This document shows positions 16,664 through 24,079 of a stretch of DNA of 64,000 nucleotides, piece after piece (position 1 is the first letter of the stretch; each line of letters begins with the position of its first letter). Source of the DNA: Marinimicrobium alkaliphilum (GTDB taxonomy: Bacteria; Pseudomonadota; Gammaproteobacteria; Pseudomonadales; Cellvibrionaceae); NCBI RefSeq assembly GCF_003259155.1, contig NZ_QGMQ01000008.1:124001-188000 (forward strand), in the 5' to 3' direction. A program made the translations under genes and the position numbers. The notes below the pieces were generated by a model. That model searched no databases, was not told the DNA's origin, and saw only the letters and a program-made list of their open reading frames with translations.

Positions 16664-18427
16664 TTAATCCGGGTCGCGGATCTGCACCATCATCAGTCGA
16701 ACCGTACCTGCAGGGCTGCCTTTGGCTTGGATGCCCAGCTGAATTTCTTCGCCCTCAGCGGGGCTCAGTAGTTCATTATCAGCGTTGGCCGTGCAGGTAA
16801 CCAGTGCGGGCACTTGGTCTTCCAGAGTTTCTGTAATCGCACAGAATGAACCACTCCAACTGCCTTTCTCCTGAATCAGCAGTTCAAGACTGGCGCCGCT
16901 GTCGATAAACGCCTGATCGACCTGCAGGGCGACTTCGAGCACGCGACCATGAACATCGGCTGGGCCCGCCAGATCGTAAACCAGCTGGTCGTTCTCGGCT
17001 ACCGGAGAGTAGGTGACCCCTTCAGGGATGTAATCAAACTCTACGGCACCGGGGTTGGTGCGCCAGCCGCTCTCCAAGGAAAGCTGGATACTGTTGTCTT
17101 CCTCTTCTTCCTCCTCCGTGGCGAGCACAACAGCCACAGATTTGACCAGAATCGGATCCTTGATGTCCTCGTCGGTCGGCGCCCGAGCCAGCTGAATACC
17201 GAAAGAGGTGGCTTCAGTCGCGATGTCGTCACCGACGGTACCTGTAAGGGTGTTTTCACCGGCAACCACTTCCAGCCATCCCAGGTATTGGCCATCGGCC
17301 GACAGTTGCAGGCGCAAGTTGCCGTCATCGGCGTATGACTGTGGAATGTCCACAACGAAGGTGATGGTCGCGCCGGACAGGTCGGTTGCGGGAATATCCG
17401 CGCGAGGTTCGAGCTGCCACGTGTCTGCGCCCCAGTTGATGGGTGTGATTACCATGGCGCCCGCTTCGGCGTCGTGAGCGATCTCGATGTTATCGCTAGT
17501 GGTGGTGCCAGGGCCCGCGCCGTTCAGATACCAGTCGTCAATGTTGTCGCTGAAACTGTAAACGATATCGCCCTCAGGCTCTTGGGTGCCGCCGTTCTCA
17601 TCTTCCTCGTCTTCTTCATCGTCGTGAGCGAGGTAGAAGTCAAGCGAGCGTACCGCAATAGGGTCGTTGATGGCTTCGTCCGCGGGTGGCTGCGCAAACT
17701 GAATGGCAACGATACCGATATGGCTCAGGTCGTCGGCGCGTTCGCCAAGGTCCAGTTCGATGCGTTGGGTTTCGGCATCGTAGTGCGCGAGAGTGATGAA
17801 GTCGCCATAGCTGTCGCCGCTGTTGCCCAGCAGGATCAGTTGAATCGCCAGCGCCTCGTCATCCAGATATGCCTGGGGAATATCCGCCACCAAAATGACC
17901 GTAGCGTCGACGAAATTAACCCCTTCCTCTAGCTCATAACGAGCCTGAAGCCGCCAGTTGTCGGCCTCCCAGTCTTTCGGGGTCAGCGTCAGTGCTTCGT
18001 GCTCGCTGTCGTGGGCGATCTGCATGTACTCGTTGTCGAGCGTGGTGGTGTTGCCGGTGCCGTTGAGGTGCCAGCCATCAATACTATCGACGAAGCGGAA
18101 GCTGAGATCGCCTTCCTCAGGCAGTTCGGGTGCTTCGGTATCGCCGCCATTGCCGTTGCCGTTATCGCCACCGTTGCCATTGCCATTGCCATTGGTGCCG
18201 TTGCCGTTGTCGCCACCGTTGCCGTTGCCATTGTCGCCACCGTTGCCATTGCCATTGGTGCCGTTACCGTTGTCGCCACCGTTGCCATTACCATTGGTGC
18301 CGTTGCCGTTATCACCGCCGTTACCGTTACCGTTGGCAGAGGGAGGTGGATCGTCATTGCTACTGCTGCTACCGCAGGCAGTAATCATAGTTAGCGCAAA
18401 AAAGGCTATCAGGAGTCTGTATAACAT
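16664..18427 (-). CDS. Large lipoprotein with Asn-Gly linker and repeated beta domains
   Basis: Function unknown; probably surface or periplasmic and possibly carbohydrate-binding. 587 aa, ATG at 18427 with GAGGA upstream. The signal peptide ends in the lipobox ITAC (Cys18). Residues about 32-95 are a linker built almost only of Asn, Gly, Asp and Thr. Two clearly homologous domains follow (about 108-270 and 285-440): both share a W-LNG start, a TTT..DN..IAHD segment, a TP..W.AD.W box and a VDIPQ/ADIPQ strand. A third, more distant copy (about 445-587) ends the protein. Acidic Glu/Asp runs separate the copies. The layout resembles tandem carbohydrate-binding modules but no catalytic domain is present. 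Confidence 0.75.
   Translation of the reverse strand: MLYRLLIAFFALTMITACGSSSSNDDPPPSANGNGNGGDNGNGTNGNGNGGDNGNGTNGNGNGGDNGNGNGGDNGNGTNGNGNGNGGDNGNGNGGDTEAPELPEEGDLSFRFVDSIDGWHLNGTGNTTTLDNEYMQIAHDSEHEALTLTPKDWEADNWRLQARYELEEGVNFVDATVILVADIPQAYLDDEALAIQLILLGNSGDSYGDFITLAHYDAETQRIELDLGERADDLSHIGIVAIQFAQPPADEAINDPIAVRSLDFYLAHDDEEDEEDENGGTQEPEGDIVYSFSDNIDDWYLNGAGPGTTTSDNIEIAHDAEAGAMVITPINWGADTWQLEPRADIPATDLSGATITFVVDIPQSYADDGNLRLQLSADGQYLGWLEVVAGENTLTGTVGDDIATEATSFGIQLARAPTDEDIKDPILVKSVAVVLATEEEEEEDNSIQLSLESGWRTNPGAVEFDYIPEGVTYSPVAENDQLVYDLAGPADVHGRVLEVALQVDQAFIDSGASLELLIQEKGSWSGSFCAITETLEDQVPALVTCTANADNELLSPAEGEEIQLGIQAKGSPAGTVRLMMVQIRDPD
18138..18340. repeat. Low-complexity tandem repeat encoding the Asn-Gly linker
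   Basis: About 200 bp of short degenerate repeats (units such as CCGTTGCC and TTGTCGCCA) inside the lipoprotein gene. Units are multiples of three, so slippage would change linker length without a frameshift. A similar but shorter linker is coded in the GH43 gene at 28.7 kb. Confidence 0.8.
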
Positions 18428-18644
18428 AGTGATTGTCCTCGGTATCTTATTCTTAAACTGCGAGAGGGCCGTGGCTCGGCCGATTCCTTCCGGTTAGGTG
18501 TCGCCGTCATGTTCTTGCTTTCAGCAACTAATAGTCACTATGACGACGAGCTAAAACCATAGCACACAAATGTTTAATGAGACTATAAGGTGGGGTGGAA
18601 AATTACCCTGTGGTTATATTTTTTTGCTCTAACGGGAGATGGTA

Positions 18645-18692
18645 GGGAGGGTCTTTTATAACATTTTGATAAGAAGGGTAAAAAACCCTCCC
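18645..18692. promoter_or_regulatory. Nested inverted repeats, possible attenuator
   Basis: GGGAGGGT (18645-18652) is the exact reverse complement of ACCCTCCC (18685-18692), and a nearer AGGGT (18675-18679) competes for the same 3' arm with an A5 loop. Mutually exclusive pairings like this are typical of attenuators or protein-responsive leaders. The stretch 18428-18742 is otherwise AT-rich with no other recognised element except a possible TTTACA -35 at 18695. Confidence 0.4.
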
Positions 18693-18742
18693 TGTTTACA
18701 AAATGATTGCGTATAACTATGGTGAGTAGTGAGGAAAAAGTT

Positions 18743-18949
18743 ATGAAAGCGTCCGAGTTTTTAAAGCGCTATGAGAGGCAAATGAAGGAGAAGGAGGGGC
18801 AGGACGTTGACCACTCGCTCGAAGCGCAAGCCCGCAAGCGTGCCCAGCACCCTGAGCACCTGAACGCGGGGACGCCCCATGACTGGGAAGAGCTGGAAAA
18901 GTACCAGAATGAACTGGATCGCATGGAGAAGCACAAAAAACGGGATTAG
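18743..18949 (+). CDS. Small highly charged protein, unknown
   Basis: 68 aa from the ATG at 18743, which has GTGAGGA 8 nt upstream; two earlier in-frame starts lack a site. About half the residues are charged (Lys, Arg, Glu, Asp), mostly predicted helical, with no signal or membrane segment. The sequence ends EKHKKRD. No family recognised. The good ribosome-binding site and codon use support a real gene. Confidence 0.6.
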   Translation: MKASEFLKRYERQMKEKEGQDVDHSLEAQARKRAQHPEHLNAGTPHDWEELEKYQNELDRMEKHKKRD

Positions 18950-19028
18950 CGCGCCAACCTTTCAGAGGTGATGATCTGCGCTATAGACAGGCCCGTACCG
19001 ACAATAACCATAACGTCAGGACCATGCC

Positions 19029-19409
19029 ATGACAGAGATAATTGATAGCCCCGCACGTCTGTACTACGACGGGATGTGCCCCTTGTGTCGGCGCGAGATG
19101 CAGCTGCTGCACCGGTTTAAGCGGGACAACCTGCATTTGATCGACATCCACAGCCTGGATAACATCACCGAACTTGAGCGTGAATGGATGCTGCGCCGTC
19201 TGCATTTGCGCCTGCCCGACGGCCGGTGGGAGCTGGGTGCCGATGCGACCCTGGCCGCCTGGTCTTATACCCACCTGGGGTGGCTGTTCAAGCCGCTGCG
19301 CTGGCCGCTGGTTGGCCGCTGGGTGGATGCGATTTATGGCCGTTGGGCCGACCGGCGTTACTCCCGGCTGTACAACGCCTGCCGGACGACCTCCAGCCAG
19401 TTTGGCTAG
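19029..19409 (+). CDS. DCC-family (DUF393) thiol-disulfide oxidoreductase-like protein
   Basis: 126 aa, ATG at 19029 with AGGA upstream. The N-terminal LYYDGMCPLCRRE carries the DxxCPLC signature of the DUF393/DCC family (Cys17, Cys20), a thioredoxin-like fold of unknown substrate. No signal peptide, so probably cytoplasmic. Its stop codon overlaps the stop region of the convergent trmH gene by 4 bp. Confidence 0.85.
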   Translation: MTEIIDSPARLYYDGMCPLCRREMQLLHRFKRDNLHLIDIHSLDNITELEREWMLRRLHLRLPDGRWELGADATLAAWSYTHLGWLFKPLRWPLVGRWVDAIYGRWADRRYSRLYNACRTTSSQFG

Positions 19410-20098
19410 GCGCCCTTGCGCGGCGGACGGCGGTAGGCAGGATCCTTTGGCGGGATTATGTCACCGTCCTCGTCCATCTCCGGGAAGGGCAACTTGAAGC
19501 GCTCGCAGTAACGGACCATCTGCGGGTGCATCCAGCGAAACAGCAGTTCCCGCACCGCCGGATCCCACTCGTCCACTTCCTGTTCGTACATGCCTTTGGC
19601 CTGCCGCTGGTGCAGCGCTTCCTGCAAGATGATGCCCGCCGCGACACTCACATTGTAACTTTCCACCATCCCGATAATGGGAATCGTCAGGTGCTCATCT
19701 GCATGCTCGGCGGCGTAGTCACTTAAGCCTTTCTTTTCTGCCCCCATGATCAGCGCAAACGGTCGGGTAAAATCGGCCTCCCGGTAGTGTATTGCCCGGT
19801 CGGACCAGTGGGCGGCGTAGAGTGTCATGCCTTGGGCACGCAGGGTATCCATGCCGGTTTTTATGTCGGGGTGAATGCTGACACCGGTAAACCGGCTGCT
19901 GCCGCCGGACGTGTGGTGGTATACCAGACGGCCGCGCTCGGGCTGCACCATATGCATGTGCGCAATGCCCGCCGCGTCGGCGGTACGCAGGATGGCCGAG
20001 ACGTTCTGGGCCTTGTGTACTTCGTCGGTGAGCACGGTCATGTCGTGCTGGCGCTGGCTCAGCACGCGCTTGAACTTTTCGAAACGGGAACGGCTCAT
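19406..20098 (-). CDS. trmH: tRNA (guanosine-18-2'-O)-methyltransferase
   Basis: SpoU-family SAM-dependent methyltransferase that makes Gm18 in tRNA. 230 aa, the same length as E. coli TrmH. Motif 1 NVSAILRTADAAG (catalytic Arg), motif 2 LIMGAEKKGLS and motif 3 PIIGMVESYNVSVAAGIIL, which form the trefoil knot, are all intact. The C-terminal extension is typical of TrmH rather than RlmB. Confidence 0.92.
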   Translation of the reverse strand: MSRSRFEKFKRVLSQRQHDMTVLTDEVHKAQNVSAILRTADAAGIAHMHMVQPERGRLVYHHTSGGSSRFTGVSIHPDIKTGMDTLRAQGMTLYAAHWSDRAIHYREADFTRPFALIMGAEKKGLSDYAAEHADEHLTIPIIGMVESYNVSVAAGIILQEALHQRQAKGMYEQEVDEWDPAVRELLFRWMHPQMVRYCERFKLPFPEMDEDGDIIPPKDPAYRRPPRKGA

Positions 20099-20156
20099 GG
20101 GCAGATGATCGACTTAAAAGCTGCGCATTATAGCACTCTCCTGAGCCAGTGCCCGG

Positions 20157-21884
20157 CTAGTGAAGAAGCGCCGCGAGCAGCCCCAGGCTGGTCAGTGCCA
20201 GCGCCAGTGAGCACACCTGCCAAAAGCGCACCGGATTGCGCTCGATCAGTGCCGGGCGGGTTTTGTTGAGCAGCGCCGGGTCCGGTTGACGCAGGTTGAC
20301 GGTGAACTCCGACAGCTCGGCATAGCGCTTGAAAGGGTTGGGGTGCAGGGCCTTTTTCAGCACATCGTCCAGCCAGAAGGGCAACGCCGGGTTGTGGGTC
20401 ATTGCCGGCTGATAGCGCAACTTGTGCTGGGCGGCGCGGGTGCGGGCCTTTGCGACCTGAGTGCCGTAGGGCATATGCCCGGTCAGCATCTGGTAGGTGA
20501 TCACCGCCAGCGAGTAGAGGTCGGCCCGCGGAGATATGAAGCCACCCACAAAATACTCCGGCGCCGTGTACTGGGCGGTGCCCAACAGGGGCTCGTCCCC
20601 CGGGTCGGCATCGGTTTCTGTCAGACCCGCCACTCGGGTAGAGCCGAAATCGATGATCTTTATCGCGTCGTTATCGTCAATCATGATGTTGTCCGGGCGC
20701 AGATCCTGGTGCAGCATTTCCAGCCGGTGAAAGGCGCGCAGGCCCTGGGCAATCTGTTCGACGATATGGCGCACCTGGGTAAGGCTGGGGCGCGGGTTGT
20801 CCCGCAGCCACTGGCTCAGGCTGCGTCCCTGAATATACTCGCTCAGGGTATACAGACAACTGCGCTCGCCTTCGGGCGGGAAAGACTGGGCCACCTGGGG
20901 GCTGGCGATACGCCGGGCAATCCACTCCTCGGTGAGAAAGCGCTCCACCTGTGCCGGGTCGGCGCCCAACTCGGTGGACAGGGTTTTGAGTACGCGCCGC
21001 TCGCCCGTGGCGCCATCCTGCACCAGGTAGACGTGACTGCGGCTGCTGGCGTGCAGCTTGCGTACGACCCGGTAGCCGTCCAGCACTTTCCCGGGCTCGA
21101 GCGGTGGCGGCGGGGGCAGCTGCGCGAGCGCCTGCACATTGCTCTGACCGGCGCGATCGGGCAGTGAGTCAATGCGGGCCACCTGCACGGTGAGGTTATC
21201 GTCGCTGCCCCGTTCCAGGGCCTGCTCGACGATGGCCCGGGCGGCCTCATCCAGGTTGGCCGCCGCATCAATAGCCGCCACCATGGTGGGTTCATCACAA
21301 AACTCGTAGACCCCGTCTGTGGCCAGCACAAAGGTATCCCCCTGCGTCAGGGCCAGACGCTGGTAGTCAATCTCCAGATGTTGCTTGACGCCCATGGCCC
21401 GGCTCAGCAGGCTCTCGTCCCGGTTGAGCCAGTGGCGGTGATCCTCGGTCAGGGGTTCCAGCCTGTCGCCCTGGCGTCGGTAGATACGGGCATCGCCGAC
21501 ATGAAACAGATGGCCTTGCTGGCCCTTGAACACCAGTGCGCTCAGGGTGCAGACATAGCCCCGGTCTTTGTCAAAGCGATAGGGGCTGCGCGAGGTTTGG
21601 GCGTGCAACCAGGAGTTGGTGGCCATGAGTACCCGCTGGGCGGACTGCTTGACCGACCAGGTCTCCGGTGTGCAGTAGTAGTCTTCCAGAAAACTGGCCA
21701 CCGTGGCCTGGCTGGCGATATGGCTGACATCGCTACTGCTGATACCGTCGGCCAGTGCCAGGGCGATGCCTTTGGTGGTCAGTTGTGGTGGCTCGGGAAT
21801 GCAGGCACCGTGAAAGTCCTGATTGCGGGGCTTGCGCCCCGCACTGGAATACTGGCCCAGAGAGATCGTCAGCAGGTTCGGCAT
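20157..21884 (-). CDS. Bifunctional PP2C phosphatase / Ser-Thr kinase, membrane-anchored
   Basis: 575 aa. Residues 1-240 are a PP2C-type phosphatase with metal-binding motifs NQD (21-23), ADG (45-47), TDG (189-191) and SDDN (227-230). A proline-rich linker (257-262) leads to a Hanks-type kinase domain (about 268-530): Lys300 in RRVLK, catalytic loop LHQDLRPDN (His392-Gln-Asp394, Gln in place of Arg), DFG at 412-414, APE at 441-443; the glycine loop is degenerate (LHASSRSHV). One C-terminal transmembrane helix (about 554-575) anchors it with both domains cytoplasmic. Its ATG overlaps the channel gene stop (TAATG). Known context of such fusions is nitrate/nitrite transport; the substrate is not known to me. 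Confidence 0.88.
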   Translation of the reverse strand: MPNLLTISLGQYSSAGRKPRNQDFHGACIPEPPQLTTKGIALALADGISSSDVSHIASQATVASFLEDYYCTPETWSVKQSAQRVLMATNSWLHAQTSRSPYRFDKDRGYVCTLSALVFKGQQGHLFHVGDARIYRRQGDRLEPLTEDHRHWLNRDESLLSRAMGVKQHLEIDYQRLALTQGDTFVLATDGVYEFCDEPTMVAAIDAAANLDEAARAIVEQALERGSDDNLTVQVARIDSLPDRAGQSNVQALAQLPPPPPLEPGKVLDGYRVVRKLHASSRSHVYLVQDGATGERRVLKTLSTELGADPAQVERFLTEEWIARRIASPQVAQSFPPEGERSCLYTLSEYIQGRSLSQWLRDNPRPSLTQVRHIVEQIAQGLRAFHRLEMLHQDLRPDNIMIDDNDAIKIIDFGSTRVAGLTETDADPGDEPLLGTAQYTAPEYFVGGFISPRADLYSLAVITYQMLTGHMPYGTQVAKARTRAAQHKLRYQPAMTHNPALPFWLDDVLKKALHPNPFKRYAELSEFTVNLRQPDPALLNKTRPALIERNPVRFWQVCSLALALTSLGLLAALLH

Positions 21885-22693
21885 TACAGGGTCCGTTGGG
21901 CACCGGTGCGTACGTGGGTGGCGTAAAGGGTCAGCCCGGTCAGGGCAATGCCGCCGACAAAGTTGCCGATCACTACCGGAAGCTCGTTCCAGATGATGTA
22001 GTCCATGATGGAAAAGTCACCGCCTACCATCAGGGCAAAGGGAAACAGAAACATGTTCACAATGGAGTGCTCAAACTCCATGGCAAAGAACAGCATGATG
22101 GGCATCCACATGGCGATGACCTTGCCGCTTACGGTGGTGGAAATCATGGCGCCAACCACGCCCAGAGACACCATCCAGTTACACAGGACACCCCGGATAA
22201 AGATGGTCAGCATACCCGCAGCGCCGTGTTCCTTGTAACCCAGAGTGCGATCGTGGCCAATGTTGGCAATGCGCTCGCCGACCACGCCGGGGTCGGTGGA
22301 AAAGCCGTAGGTAAAGACAATGGCCATCAAAAAGGCCACCAGCAGTGCGCCTAACAGGTTGCCCATAAAGACAATACCCCAATGGCGAAAGATGCCGGCA
22401 ACCGTGACACCGGGGCGGCGATCGAAGTAGGCCAGCGGCGTCAGCACAAAGACCCCGGTGAGCAGGTCGAAGCCCATCAGGTAAAGCATACAGAAACCCA
22501 CCGGAAACAGCAGTGCACCCACCAGCGGTGAGCCGGTCTGCACGGCGACCGTCACCGCAAATACGGCGGCCAAGGCGAGGATGGCACCGGCCATAAACGC
22601 GCGGATAAACGCGTCGCGGTTGGCCATAAACAGTTTGGATTCGCCGGTGTCCACCATTTTGGTGGCGAATTCGGAGGGAAGTAAGTACGACAT
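21884..22693 (-). CDS. Formate/nitrite transporter (FNT) family channel
   Basis: 269 aa pentameric inner-membrane channel for small monovalent anions, six transmembrane helices (first from about 28). The sequence MLYLMGFDLLTGVF near residue 64-77 and NWMVSLGV near 172 are FNT pore signatures. Length is close to E. coli NirC. Nitrite rather than formate is inferred from the NtrC-type site and sigma-54-like element upstream and from the coupled kinase/phosphatase. ATG at 22693; no strong ribosome-binding site seen. There is no nitrite reductase gene in the window. Confidence 0.88.
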   Translation of the reverse strand: MSYLLPSEFATKMVDTGESKLFMANRDAFIRAFMAGAILALAAVFAVTVAVQTGSPLVGALLFPVGFCMLYLMGFDLLTGVFVLTPLAYFDRRPGVTVAGIFRHWGIVFMGNLLGALLVAFLMAIVFTYGFSTDPGVVGERIANIGHDRTLGYKEHGAAGMLTIFIRGVLCNWMVSLGVVGAMISTTVSGKVIAMWMPIMLFFAMEFEHSIVNMFLFPFALMVGGDFSIMDYIIWNELPVVIGNFVGGIALTGLTLYATHVRTGAQRTL

Positions 22694-22764
22694 AAGAGGT
22701 CCATATAAAGTCAGAGGTTAACGGTAGCCAATCGTTGGCAGACTGATGTTGTGTTCAGTTCGTC

Positions 22765-22780
22765 CGCAAGAAACGATCCA
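22765..22780 (-). promoter_or_regulatory. Candidate sigma-54-type promoter of the FNT-kinase operon
   Basis: Reverse strand TGGATCG-TTTC-TTGCG: GG and GC at correct spacing, 9-10 of 12 consensus positions, 72 bp before the FNT ATG. Confidence 0.5.
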
Positions 22781-22868
22781 ACTGCCAGAAAATAAGCATA
22801 AGCTATTGAATTTAATGAATTTTTTATTGATCATGCGGGCGTTTTCGTATTCCGTCGCAAACTCAGGG

Positions 22869-22885
22869 TGCACAGCAATCGTGCA
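22869..22885. promoter_or_regulatory. NtrC-type site upstream of the FNT-kinase operon
   Basis: TGCAC-AGCAATC-GTGCA, exact GCAC-N7-GTGC, about 90 bp upstream of the candidate -24/-12 element. A second, half-conserved site (TGCACTAAAATTGCCC) begins at 22910, about 41 bp further, echoing the strong-plus-weak arrangement at glnA. The gene-free stretch 22694-23054 holds these elements and otherwise nothing I recognise. Confidence 0.65.
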
Positions 22886-23054
22886 CAGTTTTGGGGTTGT
22901 GCGACTATCTGCACTAAAATTGCCCGCCAGTTGGCGAGTTATGCCGCTGTGTCTTGGTGCGCTATTCGTGGGTCGTGCCTCGCAATGGCGCGAAAGGGAG
23001 GGAGGGTAGCTTGCCATGGTATTCTTGGGTGCTTGAGCCGACTGAGAGGTTGTC

Positions 23055-23858
23055 GTGGAGTTGACGTGGATTGCGGTATTTTTATGCTTGGGGGGTGTCA
23101 CAGGTTTTGCGGCCGGGCTCTTCGGTATTGGTGGCGGCGGTATCATGGTGCCGATACTGGCATTGATTTTTGTGGCTTTGGGGGTGGATGATGGCGATGT
23201 TATGCACATGGCTTTGGGGACTTCCATGGCCGCGATCATTCCCACCGCTGTTGCCAGCTTGCGCGCCCACAACCGGCGCAATGCTGTGCACTGGAAAGCG
23301 GTCTCGGCCCTGGCGCCAGGGGCTCTGGTGGGGACCTTCGCGGGCACTTTTCTGGCCACCTGGCTGCCCTCGGAACCGCTCGCCGTGTTTTTTGCGGTGT
23401 TTATGAGCTATGTCGCCGTGCAGATGATCCTCAACCGCAAACCGCAACCGAGCCGGCAACTGCCCGGCCCTTGGGGGATGACCTCGGTCGGCACTGGCAT
23501 CGGCGGGATCTCCGCGCTGGTGGCTATCGGTGGCGGGACCATGACCGTACCCTTTCTCACCTGGTGCAATGTGCGCCTGCAGACCGCCATCGGGACCTCG
23601 GCGGCGGTGGGCTTACCCATCGCTTGTGCCGGGGCCTTCGGGTATTTCGTCAACGGTCTTCCCGTCAGGGGTTTGCCCGAGTACACCGTGGGCTATATTT
23701 TCTGGCCCGCAGTACTGGCCATTGCGGCGGTCAGCGTTCTGACCGCCCCGCTCGGCGCCAGGCTCGCGCACAAACTACCCGTGTCCACGCTGAAGAAGCT
23801 GTTTGCCCTGTTGCTGATCGGCTTGGCGATACAAATGCTGCGAACGGTGTTGGGGTAA
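23055..23858 (+). CDS. TSUP (TauE/SafE) family permease
   Basis: 267 aa, about eight hydrophobic segments in two repeats. GTG start with GAGAGG 5 nt upstream. The two halves each carry a glycine-rich signature (FGIGGGGIMVP near 23-33, VAIGGGTMTVPF near 156-167) typical of the TSUP family, which exports or imports sulfite, sulfonates or other small anions. Substrate unknown. Divergent from the FNT operon and sharing its upstream region. Confidence 0.85.
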   Translation: MELTWIAVFLCLGGVTGFAAGLFGIGGGGIMVPILALIFVALGVDDGDVMHMALGTSMAAIIPTAVASLRAHNRRNAVHWKAVSALAPGALVGTFAGTFLATWLPSEPLAVFFAVFMSYVAVQMILNRKPQPSRQLPGPWGMTSVGTGIGGISALVAIGGGTMTVPFLTWCNVRLQTAIGTSAAVGLPIACAGAFGYFVNGLPVRGLPEYTVGYIFWPAVLAIAAVSVLTAPLGARLAHKLPVSTLKKLFALLLIGLAIQMLRTVLG

Positions 23859-23894
23859 GGCATCGGGACCCTGTCTTGAGTTTGGCGGTGTTTT

Positions 23895-24026
23895 GTCGGA
23901 TTACGCTGCGCTAATCCGACCTACTCGAACATGGGTGGGTTCTTTCCAGTAGGTCGGATTAGCCGAAGGCGTAATCCGACACCTGTGGCACTGAACCTGC
24001 TATCTCCACACTGTGGCACTGAACCT
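23895..24026. repeat. REP-like palindrome cluster C with flanking direct repeat
   Basis: Two palindromes in inverted orientation at 23895-23920 and 23953-23980 with the same arms as clusters A and B. They are followed by a 16-bp direct repeat CTGTGGCACTGAACCT at 23983-23998 and 24011-24026 (28-bp period) and a degenerate third copy near 24037. The direct repeat shares TGTGGCAC with the flank of cluster B. Confidence 0.85.
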
Positions 24027-24079
24027 TTGATTCGGCATTGTGGCAACCAACATCCGGTTCGGCACGGGAGCACTCAGCT

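Noticed and set aside
18138-18340. Tandem repeats considered as a CRISPR array
   Set aside because: Units are only a few bases, have no unique spacers and translate in frame into an Asn-Gly linker of a lipoprotein.
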